Positions 21,401-33,657 of a stretch of DNA of 64,000 bases are shown piece after piece; within the stretch, counting starts at the first letter, position 1, and the number at the start of each line of letters is the position of its first letter. Under the pieces are notes generated by a model that was not told the DNA's origin, made no database searches, and saw nothing but the letters and a program-made list of their open reading frames with translations. Source of the DNA: Fusarium oxysporum f. sp. lycopersici 4287 (taxonomy: Eukaryota > Ascomycota > Sordariomycetes > Hypocreales > Nectriaceae); the NCBI RefSeq assembly GCF_000149955.1, contig NC_030986.1, forward strand, positions 2,177,886 through 2,241,885, in the 5' to 3' direction. Both the position numbers and the translations under genes were made by a program.

Positions 21401-22092
21401 TTCCTGAAGTGGGCTGGAACGTTTCACCAACTGGATGAAGACCTTGGTTCTAAGATGGATACGAGAAATCTTGCCACCGTTATTGCGCCCAATATCCTAA
21501 CAAATCCCAACAGGGCACCTGCTTTAGATAGCGAGGCTATGTATGTTATTGATGCCGTGGAAATGATGATTACACATATCGAGGAAATGTGCCAGGTGAG
21601 AATCGGCATTCTTTAGGGTGGTGGCCATTATGTTGACTTTTCTAGGTTCCTGATGAGATCCTTGGCCTCATGAACGATCCTTACATCTTTACCAACAGTG
21701 GAGACCTCACGACGAAGGATATTCTGAAGCGTTTCCAAGATCGACGGGGACAGATTTCTATTGCCGATGTAAACGAGGTCTACAACCGTCAGGATAACTC
21801 CACCCGACCACCAGCTCGGCGAGTAGAAACTGACCCAGCAGTTTGGCAGGGTGAAGCCACTGTTCGCACGATACAAGACCCTTCAATGCCTAACCCCAAC
21901 AATGGGCACGGAACTCCTCCTGCGCGATTCCGAGGACGTAACGATCTGGGCAATGCTTCGCCTTATGGGGTCAACCAGTTCAACCAGTCGGACAGTCAGC
22001 TCGATAGCGCCGAGCATAGCAGGAGGCGAGAATGGCGTAACTCTGGTATGGGACGTCAAGGCAGCGGACTTGGTGTGTCCGGCAACTCATGA
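18458..22092 (+). CDS. LRG1: LIM-domain Rho GTPase-activating protein (Lrg1 type)
   Basis: Four exons: 18458-18835, 18901-19597, 19653-21595 and 21646-22092, giving 1,154 aa. Lrg1-type proteins stimulate GTP hydrolysis by Rho1 and so tune cell-wall glucan synthesis and polar growth. LIM1 is at about 99-159 (CQACGEPL... CFKCQDCG... LCETDY), LIM2 at about 163-220 (CYQCGGAL... HFTCSLC), a third zinc module at about 224-260 (CNGCQ... HWHPECYMIHKFW) whose second finger is not evident, and a LIM at about 468-525 (CSLCHRSV... CVKCTRCG... YCTNC). The RhoGAP domain is at about 798-1010 with the arginine finger near 848 in GVFRKNGNI, then LLKRYLRDLPDPL and NLATVIAPNIL. The order of LIMs, long middle region and GAP is that of Lrg1. 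The start at 18458 is the first in-frame ATG; the frame upstream to 18392 begins only with GTG. Confidence 0.93.
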
Positions 22093-23267
22093 TACTTGTC
22101 TTTTACAATGATATTCTTGATTACAGCTGGGCCCGGAAACGCCCAGTGTCAAGCTTCGTTTCGTTATTCTACATGCAGTTCAGGAGGTATGATTTGGGAG
22201 TAGAGAGTCATTTGCATAGTCGACGGCGTTCCTCTTCGCTTCTTCCTCAGGCTTATATATGCTATATCAGAGCATACAACTGTCGAACAAACAGGAAAAA
22301 AGCATTTTACCAATCACAAAACCCTTGGCATTTATCGTTTTCTACACCACACGACACGACAAACCTGGCAGTTTTCTTCTTCTTTCTTGGAAGCTGGGAT
22401 GATGATCTCGCTCCTATTACTATTCCCTTCTCGACACTCAACTTCATGCCATGTTCTCCTCAAGCTCCCGTCACCTAAGTGGTATGAGAGATACATGTCT
22501 GCTACTCCCATCTTCTCTTGGGTTGAGTGTTTGTTCTTTGGGCAGGGGAAGGGCTGGAGGTCTATACCTTTTTCTTACGAAACAAAAGGGGGCTCAAAGA
22601 GATGGTGTTATTATGTTTTTTTTTTTCTATCTTCGGTTCTCTTTCTATCTTCTTCTATACCTGAGTTGGATGGAGTAAACCATGTTAGCGGGTTGATTCC
22701 CATTGGAGTGTTGAGACCGGGCAAGGTGAGGCGAAGCGAGGCGAGATCAAGATGAAGAGGGTCATTGACTCCTCGTGCAAAAAAGTGCATGCGTGTGTGC
22801 TGGGTCAGATGTGAGGATGCAAACTAGTTTATGTTGGCTTCATTCTGGGATCTGATGGGATCTTGGTCATGGATTTAAGTGACGACAAGCGAGATAGGAA
22901 CAATAGATTATGTTCCATTTGGATACTTACGACTGAATGACTGGACCTTGGTCTCACCTGCTTGGACACAACTAAAATTATTATATTCAAATCGTGGGAT
23001 CTGGCGCTGATGTTTACAAGACACCATATTCCAACTGACCGTTGGGCTACTTGAATCATGTCACGCCGATGTGTCTTGTTGGGCGAGATTAAAAATGTAC
23101 TTGAAGCTGAATCTTCGTAGACTAAACGATAATTAAAGATTTCACATATTGAATATTTAGGCCAAAATATGCTGTTCGTGGCCGGATATGAAGTTTTTAC
23201 CACATTCGCCTCGCTCTTTCTTTAGATAGGAGCCCCCTCTTGATCATTTCCCTCATTACTAGTAAGA
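22093..23267. other. Convergent intergenic region between LRG1 and ERG26
   Basis: About 1.2 kb of 3' flanking sequence from both genes. It has an 11-nt T run near 22618 and short non-homologous frames only. Confidence 0.55.
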
Positions 23268-24462
23268 TTACGCCTTGGCAGCGGCAGCGGCAGCGGCAGC
23301 AGCCGCCTTGTCCTGCTCAAGGAACCAGTTCACGCCACGATCGATGCCCTCCTTCAAGGACCAGACAGGCTGGTAGCGCAGAGCACGCTTGGCCTTGTTG
23401 ATGTTGTAGTAACGGGTCATGCAGCTCATGATGATAGACTTGCGAGTGAGTGTAGGGGTCTTTCCGAGAATGTTGGCGAGAACCTCGCTGACATAGCCGA
23501 TGGCGATGCCGACCTCGCGGTTGAGACCCCAATTGCCTTCTGTGCCCTTTTCATAACCGGCGGCACGCCAGATGGCACGGGCAAAGTCCCAGAAGTAAAC
23601 AGGTGTGTCGTTTGTAATGAAGAAAGCTTCGCCGTCGACGCGCTCGTGATCAAGGGGGATGGTGGGGGAGGCAGCGGTGGCGAGGAGGAGCTGCGCAGCG
23701 AGGAGGTGGGCATGGGCGACGTTGCCGACATAGGTGAAGTCGAAGAGGTTCTCGTTGGCGCCGACTTGAATTGTGTGCTTGCCGCGCTTGTAGGCGTTGA
23801 GAATGCCTGCAAGAGTCTGGACGTCGCCTTCGCCAAAGATACCAGCGGGACGGATGGAGGTAGTGAGAAGCTTGCAGCCCTCCTGGCGGTTGGCTTTGAG
23901 AACGATCTCCTCTGCTTGTGCCTGCGGGTGGTATCTTGTTAGCGAGACAGTCTGGGACGACCTGAATGTGGCGTGAGCAAACCTTGGTCTCTGAATAGTA
24001 CTCAGTCTGCGCCTCCCCACGAATCAAAGGCCACCTCTCGTCAGCGTTGAGCAGATCAGTAACGTTGTCGCTGATGACACTGGCAGAGCTTGTATACACA
24101 AGAACCTTAACACCCGTCTTTTGGCAGGCGTCAACAACAGCCTGTGTACCATCGACGTTGACCTTCTTGAACACATCATGGCCGATATTGGGGTTGACAG
24201 CAACAGGAGAGGCTGTGTGGATGACAACGTCGGGCTTGAGCTCCTCGAACAGAGAGAGAAGCCTCTCGGGGTCGGTGATGTCGCATTCTCGGTACTCGGC
24301 ATTGGGATTGCGATTGCGCTCGCATCGTAAGTCGACGCCGATAGTGGCAGTGGTTGTCCATTGCTCAAGGGCCTGGTTGACGATGTGATGACCTAGAAAG
24401 CCGTTACCGCCAATGACGACAACTCTCCCGAGTGGACCTCTAGATTTTGTCTTTTCAGCCAT
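23268..24462 (-). CDS. ERG26: Sterol-4-alpha-carboxylate 3-dehydrogenase, decarboxylating
   Basis: Erg26 is the NAD(P)-dependent short-chain dehydrogenase that oxidises the C-3 hydroxyl and decarboxylates C-4 carboxysterols in ergosterol synthesis, acting at the ER with Erg25 and Erg27. Two exons, 23983-24462 and 23268-23921, giving 377 aa. The Rossmann motif VVIGGNGFLGHHIV is at about 15-28, the IHTASPVA segment at about 82, and the catalytic YSETK at 156-160. Its Lys is the last codon of exon 1, so the intron falls right after the active-site motif. TTSIRPAGIFGEGD and NLFDFTYVGNVAHAHL fit the 3-beta-HSD family. The C-terminus is a run of ten alanines flanked by Lys (encoded by a GGCAGC-type repeat), which is unusual for the family. 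The gene is divergent from the 25133 gene. Confidence 0.93.
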
Positions 24463-25132
24463 CTTCAGTGGTGTGTGTCTGCTCTGCCTGCGTATGTTGT
24501 GAGAGTACGGTAGCAGTAGGAGTCGAGGAGGTGGGAAGAGTAAGCCAGAGCGAGAGTCTCTTGATAATATCCTGGGGTACGGCCACTGTACGGATAGAGC
24601 TAATTTGGTGGTGAGAGCAGGGGTCCTCTTCTGTGTGGCTGATATCTTAGGCTAATGGGAATATGGTGGGGGTTGTAGCACCTCCACAACTTCAACTTAA
24701 CGTTAGATGCCTACCGTAGCAACCAATCAGTGGATCAGCTCCTTAAATCTTCAGCGGCTTCATGAACTAAGTTACCTCTTTACGTACGTCTACGGCGTGA
24801 ATCGATATCGTGTGTCACGAGGCTTCACTTCTCCTCTCTCTTTTTTCCTCTCTGGCCTTTGCTACTACCTAAGGACTACCATAACCACTCTTCTTCTTTC
24901 TTGTTCTCTTTTTGCCTGCCTACAACTTCATTCCATATACCTTCACCCTTGTCTCACCTGGCTTGTGCTCTCTTTTACTTGCTATTTTGGACCCCTTTGG
25001 ATATAAACAACTTCCATTGTCGACCTTGGGGAACAACATTCCCTCTCCTCTTCAGCACGATTACTCCTCTTCTCTTGGGAAATAGTGTTTTTAGGCGAGA
25101 AGCAGTCGACATGCTCAACTGGCATTCAGACT
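24463..25132. promoter_or_regulatory. Divergent promoter region of ERG26 and the 25133 gene
   Basis: 670 bp. The half next to the plus-strand gene is strongly pyrimidine-rich (about 24820-25080), as is usual for fungal 5' leaders. An ATG at 25111 opens an out-of-frame 30-codon upstream ORF that overlaps the start at 25133. I see no sterol-response element that I would defend. Confidence 0.5.
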
Positions 25133-26488
25133 ATGGCAAGGAACAGCTCGGACGGCGCAGAGATTCTTGTCCACATCACAGCACCAAGTCGATCAACCGA
25201 TGATGTTTCATATCGACAACTTGCCCAAGCTTATCTATCTTTTGAGCCTCACAGGCGCACACAACTCTCTGTGATAAATTCGCAGACAGTTGAGGAACAA
25301 CAGCGTGTACCAGAAAGATATCAAGGGGCGCCATCGCCAAGTCAGACCAGGGTAACAACTTCGTTTGGACGATCGTTTGAGATCACATCCCAAGATCTAA
25401 GTTTCGAAGGAGCTATAGACAATCGATCATCACCATGTCTACCGCGTGAGGCATTGGCTCGGAGTGCGATCCCCTCATCAGACCATACTAGTTTCGGGTC
25501 AATCAACTCCTGGTGTGCGCCTGCGAGTCAAATCAGTGACTCTTATCCCATGCCAGATGCTGCGCTCTTAGACGTTTCACCGTCACGTATACTACACAGC
25601 TACGTCCGAAGAACTCAGCCATCGCAGGAACCATATTCGTCGCCAACTGCGCATAAGAAGCGTCCTCCGTTACCAGAGTTTGGACTGAGAGTCGATATTC
25701 CCTCTTCCCTACCACCTCACAGTCAAGAAGCAACTTGGCCTGTAGAGGCCCCTGGAATCATAAATATCGTACCTACGACGCCACAAACAGACAAAGCAGC
25801 CGAGGTTCCCATACCCTCGGCGAATACAGAGGTGATAGCCTTCGAGCATTTGGCTCCAGATATCACTCATATTTCTGGCAGTGTGGTTAGCAACCACTCG
25901 CCAGCTCTATCGCCTCGTGCAGGGTCAGAACCCCCACTATCAAAACGATCCAAGATTGGACACTTGGAGCATGGTGATCTAGTCAGAAGCTCTAGCGATA
26001 CAGGCCCAGCTCTGTCAACGAGAAACTCGCAGGGAGACCAAGTCAGCAGTAGCTTGGAAATCCGGCCACCATCCCCATCCGTGGGAGTTGACGACATCGA
26101 TCCTGCAGATTTGATATCTGAGAAGCTCGCAAAACTCGCCCGCGATCTGTCGTCGAGATATCGTCCGACGACAAAACGCGATATCGAAGCCTTCGAACGA
26201 GGATACTGGCTGATCAACTGCAGTGGCTGGGACCCAACTGTCCGGTTTGATACTTGGGTTTTCCTCGCTAATTATCTCAAGAGTGGTTTGGCGGGCTGGG
26301 GAACCTGGTGTCGTAGAGATAAAACCCACGACTGGATACGATTATATTGCTGGGGCCATGTTGTGAAACATACATACTTGCTCCTGTACCTTGCGAGTGG
26401 AAGACAAATCAAGACAAGTGGCGCGAAGTGGTATGGAGCAGATGGTGAAGTTGCTCTGGAAATCCCGCCTTATGAGAAGCAGGGATAA
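25133..26488 (+). CDS. Unknown 451-aa protein with conserved-looking C-terminal domain
   Basis: A single exon. The frame is open from 25085 but only with a GTG there, so the ATG at 25133 is taken, giving 451 aa. Residues about 1-330 are Ser/Pro-rich and largely disordered, apart from DDVSYRQLAQAYLSFEP near residue 20, which looks ordered. The last 120 residues form a compact, Trp- and aromatic-rich unit: KRDIEAFERGYWLINCSGWD, FDTWVFLANYLKSGLAGWGTW and WIRLYCWGHVVKHTYLLLYL. Several motifs of the type PPSPS or SPALSP could be phosphorylation sites. No signal peptide or clear membrane helix is present. I do not recognise the C-terminal domain and assign no function. Confidence 0.78.
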   Translation: MARNSSDGAEILVHITAPSRSTDDVSYRQLAQAYLSFEPHRRTQLSVINSQTVEEQQRVPERYQGAPSPSQTRVTTSFGRSFEITSQDLSFEGAIDNRSSPCLPREALARSAIPSSDHTSFGSINSWCAPASQISDSYPMPDAALLDVSPSRILHSYVRRTQPSQEPYSSPTAHKKRPPLPEFGLRVDIPSSLPPHSQEATWPVEAPGIINIVPTTPQTDKAAEVPIPSANTEVIAFEHLAPDITHISGSVVSNHSPALSPRAGSEPPLSKRSKIGHLEHGDLVRSSSDTGPALSTRNSQGDQVSSSLEIRPPSPSVGVDDIDPADLISEKLAKLARDLSSRYRPTTKRDIEAFERGYWLINCSGWDPTVRFDTWVFLANYLKSGLAGWGTWCRRDKTHDWIRLYCWGHVVKHTYLLLYLASGRQIKTSGAKWYGADGEVALEIPPYEKQG

Positions 26489-27026
26489 GTCAGATGACTG
26501 CTCGCACCAGATTTCAGTTTGGATATTATACTCGACTTGGCATCCTGGGAGGACTTGAACATTCATATCATAAGCGAGGCGTTTGTCGGTTTTTTTTCCT
26601 CTTTGGTCTAGACAACGGTTGCCATCAATCATCGCAACTAGATAGAGCTGCAAAGCTTGGTCCTTCAATGTTATAAGGCGACATAAATAGACAAAACGCA
26701 CGTTGCACGAGCCTTTGATTATCAACTATTCCCAAGTGACTGCCAGCTCAGCTGAGTCTGGGTTATGTCATGTCTTAACCAGGGCCATCGTACCATACAC
26801 GATCCAGTACAAACACAAACAAGAACAAAAATAGACCAAACCAGACCAGACAAAGTCCCCGTTACCATTCCCTTGACCCCTAGCCCTTTATAATCAGTAC
26901 CATACCATAAATAGATCATAAACACCATGAGTTCCTATACCTGCACCACAGCGATCACTCACGAAACAGTCATTTGTACATAGAATTTCTCTCTAATCTA
27001 AGTGGCAGCCCCTCATATTCAATTCC
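26489..27026. other. Convergent intergenic region
   Basis: About 540 bp of shared 3' flank. I see nothing else in it. Confidence 0.6.
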
Positions 27027-28013
27027 TTAGGCAAGTCCAGTTTCCTGGATGACTTTTGCGCGCGCATCAAGCTTCTCCATCTCGGCTTTGTACTTGACAG
27101 ATTGGTCAGCGGAGCGCTGCTCATATAGTGCCTTCTCAGTAGGGTTCACGTCCTTCCAGGACTCGCCAATTTCTTTGAACTTGGCCTGGTTAGTCTCAGC
27201 ATGGCTTTTGTCCCAGTTGTCAACAAGGTAAAGGGAATAAGAGCCTGTAGGGCGCTGAGGCAGACGCTCATCTGAGATTTGCTTGACAGGCTTGCCAGTC
27301 AGGAAAGCGAGGCGGCGGCGGGTTTTGTTAGCCAAGTGAATGCGCGCAGGCTCGTGAGTCTCAACCCAAGCTTTATAAGTCGCGAGGTTCTTCTGGCGGT
27401 TGGCAACGGCTCTGCGAGAGAGGTCCTGAGTTTTGTGTTAGCTCATTTAGTAACAGAAGGGGGGGAGGGGGTGACGCACTTGAAGCTCGGATTCGGTCAG
27501 TTGACGGAACTTCTCGGATAGCTCAGTCATTTGTTGGGTGATTCCACCAGTTCCTGTGAGGCTTCCTTTATTCTCGGACGTAAAAAGCACCCAAGTGGTG
27601 GCTGGAAGCATAGCCAGCTTGTCTCTGAGCGCCCATTTCTTAAGCTCCCGGATTTCGAGCTTCTTCGCCTTCTCCGGATCAACCTCCTTCTTGGCCTTCT
27701 TAGGCTTTGGCGCAGCAGCCTTGGGTTTTGGCTTCGCCTTGGTCTGGGACTTGGACTTGCTATCAGTCGCCTTAGACTTGGATTTGGTGGTGAGAGTAGC
27801 CTTCTTAGTGGTGGTGGTCGTCGTCTTCTTGGCGGCCTTCTTATCGCCGGAGGCAGGAGAGGGGGACCATGCTGAGACGGTGAAGCTTCGAATGGGGAGC
27901 GCAGTTTTTATGGTCGACTGGCGGCAGAGCAATTGGGCGGCAGAGGGGGCGGAAGCAGAAAGGCGGGTTGTCTGAACGCGACGGACGGCGGCCCGGCCCA
28001 CGGAAGTGAGCAT
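27027..28013 (-). CDS. Mitochondrial HMG-box DNA-binding protein (Abf2/TFAM-like)
   Basis: Two exons, 27480-28013 and 27027-27425, giving 310 aa. The first 45 residues are rich in Arg, Ser and Ala without acidic residues, ending near RSFTVSAWS, a likely mitochondrial presequence with a cleavage region. A long Lys/Thr/Ala/Pro linker follows (about 58-118), suited to nonspecific DNA contact. Two HMG-type units come next: a divergent one at about 130-205 (ALRDKLAMLPATTWVLF) and a clearer one at about 234-305 (PQRPTGSYSLYLVDNW, FKEIGESWKDVNPTEKALYEQ). Tandem HMG boxes after a mitochondrial presequence point to an Abf2/mtHMG-like nucleoid protein that packages mtDNA. The family call rests on layout, and one-to-one orthology to Abf2 is not shown. 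It is divergent from PRE4. Confidence 0.82.
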
Positions 28014-28624
28014 TTTGGTATTTGTTACAGTAGAGTTGGAGAGAATTGAAATGAGCGAAGCGATTTACAGTGGCGGCGACGATTAAATGCAAGGCTGAGT
28101 TTGTGTACGGTGAGGAATTGGCCTAGTCGAGATGAGGCTGATGGTGTTGACCTAGACCGTGCCTACCTCATGTTTTGCGCTTTGCGGGCAGTTTCTAATT
28201 CCAGTGCTGGCCATGGAAGGTGGGCAGGTGCGAGTGGGGCTCAACTTCATGCGAGAGCTCCCTGGGTAGTGGTACGTTTCAACCACATGCGTTATAGCTG
28301 GCACGCTAAGTACTCTCTACTTTACAAGCTACAGCTCTTGCAGCTTGCCAGTCGATCCAATCACTGCCCCAAGCTTGGCTTATGTAATGCCCCTCCACAT
28401 TCACCTATCCGCTGGTCGCAGGCTGCCGTTGGACGCGACAGTGAGGTCAAGTCGAGCAAGGCTGGACTAACGAACATCAGCTCTTTCAACTCCATCATCA
28501 ACTCATCAAAACTGACGGCGACGAAAACTATACTCTATACGTACTGAAGATCTCACTCTCTCACGTCGAAGTAACGAATATCCGCGGCATTTCTCTCTCC
28601 CCATTTCATTCAACTGCATAGACC
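28014..28624. promoter_or_regulatory. Divergent promoter region of the HMG protein and PRE4
   Basis: 610 bp between two start codons. No copy of the yeast proteasome element GGTGGCAAA was found by eye. I see no other gene in it. Confidence 0.55.
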
Positions 28625-29522
28625 ATGGATCACCGTCCGCAAGCTTGGGGCCGTGTATGTGCTCCCAGATACTACACCTTCAAGCATGGCCAATTACAAA
28701 TAAACTGACCCCCAATAGCCTAGAGACGATGTTTACGGTGCCTACGATGCCTCTTTCATGACCGATAATGGTCCCAAACAAAACACCCAACAGCCCATCG
28801 TCACTGGTACCTCCGTCATCGCCGTCAAGTTCAAGGATGGTGTTGTCATGGCTGCTGATAACCTAGGTCAGTTGTATCTGCGCCGATACCTGAATAGAAG
28901 CTAATTGTTCCCAGCGTCATACGGCTCTCTGGCCCGATTCACCGATGTCAAGCGACTCCGCTCCTTCGCCGAGTCCTCGGTCGTTGGCTTCAGCGGCGAC
29001 ATTTCCGATATGCAGTATCTCGACCGCCATCTCATCGACCTCTCCCTCGACGAGGCCTACACATCCCCCGACGCTCCCCGTCTCAATGCCGCAAACCTCC
29101 ACCGCTACCTCGCTAAGCTGCTTTACCGCCGACGCTCCAAGTTCGACCCTCTGTGGAACCATCTCCTTGTTGCTGGCCTCGACGACGATGACAAGCCATT
29201 CCTTGCCGCTGCCGACTTACTCGGCAGTACCTACAGTGCCCCCAGTCTGGCTACGGGTTTCGGTTCCATGCTAGCCCAGCCTATCATGCGTCGTCATGTT
29301 CCCGACGAGGAGGCCGCTCAGAACTTGGAGAAGGAGGAGGCTATCAAGATCATCAAGGAATGCATGAAGGTTCTATACTACCGCGACGCTCGCAGTTTGG
29401 ACTCTTACTCGATGGCTGTCGTCACAAAGGAAGGAGTGGAGCTTACCGATGGTCTGCAGCTCGAGGCTCAGAGCTGGGCCTTTGCCGAGAGAATTCGCGG
29501 ATATGGTACTCAAACTGTCTAA
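28625..29522 (+). CDS. PRE4: 20S proteasome subunit beta7 (yeast Pre4 / human PSMB4)
   Basis: Three exons, 28625-28654, 28719-28866 and 28915-29522, giving 261 aa. This is a non-catalytic beta-ring subunit of the 20S core. The family is recognised from the QPIVTGTSVIAVKFKDGVVM block (about 37-57), ADNLASYGSLARF directly after, RRRSKFDPLWNHLLVAGL in the middle, SLATGFGSMLAQPIMR, and ECMKVLYYRDARSLDSY near the end, all characteristic of PSMB4. About 40 residues precede the conserved core and form the propeptide region. Intron 1 comes after only ten codons. The start at 28625 is the ATG that splices in frame to the conserved exon. RPT4, another proteasome subunit, lies about 8 kb away on the other strand. 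Confidence 0.95.
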
Positions 29523-30988
29523 ATCCCGTGGCAGGTGCTGAAATGGGAGGACCGAGTGACGAAAGCCAGTCACATTTTAATCAACTAGGGAGGTTGCACA
29601 AGATACAAGCCAAAACGGCTTGATTGCTGTTACTTTAGAGAAGATTCAGCTGGTACAATCATGATGATGATAATACTTGACAATATGCAGTGAACTTCAA
29701 TAAGCCACTGATGAAATTCCTTTCCCCCCTCTCGTCCAATAGCCTGGGAACAGGTAAAGACAGGGGAAATGGTAGAGTTGTAAGAACACATCACATCTCA
29801 TCATTCGAGAGTATGTTTGATGATAGGATATTATGTGTCTCCTCTAGCCCTATGCACTAGGTTTCGAGTATGTGGTCATAAGATCTCTGCCACAAGTCTC
29901 AACTACAAACAAGATAGCTCCTGAGTTAACCCAGTCCTCTATTTTCGCTACACAGAGGTATATGGTTGGGATTCTCGGCTATTATAACAACTGACGTTTA
30001 ATCCAATGCCTTGACTTGTATACGGTATAAGGAGGGAATAAGTATTCTTTCTTTCTTAATATCTGTCCTTTGCATTTATGTTAAGGATGAAGCTTCTTTC
30101 AACCTTATGAGCATGACCTTGCCAAAAAGGCCATGCAGCGTCACACAAGATAAGATACCAAAGTCTTGGGCTCTAATGAGTTGATATTGTATATGAGTGG
30201 TAGTTTTCTAAAAGTGATAAGAGATTGAAGGCGAGGGCCTAGTGTCTAATCCCGTGCCCATTGCGCCTAAACCTGCAGGGAGACCTGAAATTGGAAAGCT
30301 ACCTGACCTCTGCCAGACCGACTGGAAAACAAAGCCAGCATTAGAGGCCCTTCCAAAAGAAAAAAAAAAAAAAAAAAAAAAAACTTCGGCACCCCCAGAA
30401 TTGCAAGCAGTTCGACATACCTGCTAATGAAATGATTACTAAATTCCCCCGTTGTTTTGCCAGGGAGGAAATCAAGAAAGGGGTTTGGACCTTGCTCCTA
30501 ACATCTAGGACTACCTCATGCTATGCGGTGAACGATGGTTTAGTTCGCTGCATGGTCGAATGTAGAGATCCAATGAGGCTCTCCATACGCGATTGCAGAC
30601 GCAGCAGCATTCACAATTATTAGATACCAAATTTATTGTCAATTTGTAAGACTTGATATTCGTGATTACGTTGCCTAGAACTAATGTATCGTAAATAAGC
30701 CAACGTGCCTATTCAGCCTCTTCTTGAGGGTTACCATCTAATACTGACCACGACCAGCCTGGTCCCTGGCCTCCCATTTATTCATTTATTTTTGCCAAAC
30801 ACTTCGTTCCATGCTATCCTGGTAGACAAAACACAAAATGCTTGACCAACATTTTCATTGCAGGCCAGTGCAGTCCAAAACCCAACTCCAAATTTCATCA
30901 AAAGCCGCTTGCAAGTAGCAAAGAGGAACCCAAGCAGCCGCCAAACTCATACTGTACATCGACCATCAGTCAAAACACAGTAACGAGC
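29523..30988. other. Convergent intergenic region between PRE4 and GFA1
   Basis: About 1.47 kb of 3' flank. The only notable element is a 24-nt A run. Short frames at 30242-30427 and 30432-30623 have no recognisable content. Confidence 0.55.
30360..30383 (+). repeat. A24 homopolymer
   Basis: An uninterrupted run of 24 A. No retrotransposon body or target-site duplication was recognised around it. Confidence 0.9.
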
Positions 30989-33657
<2,669 letters not shown>

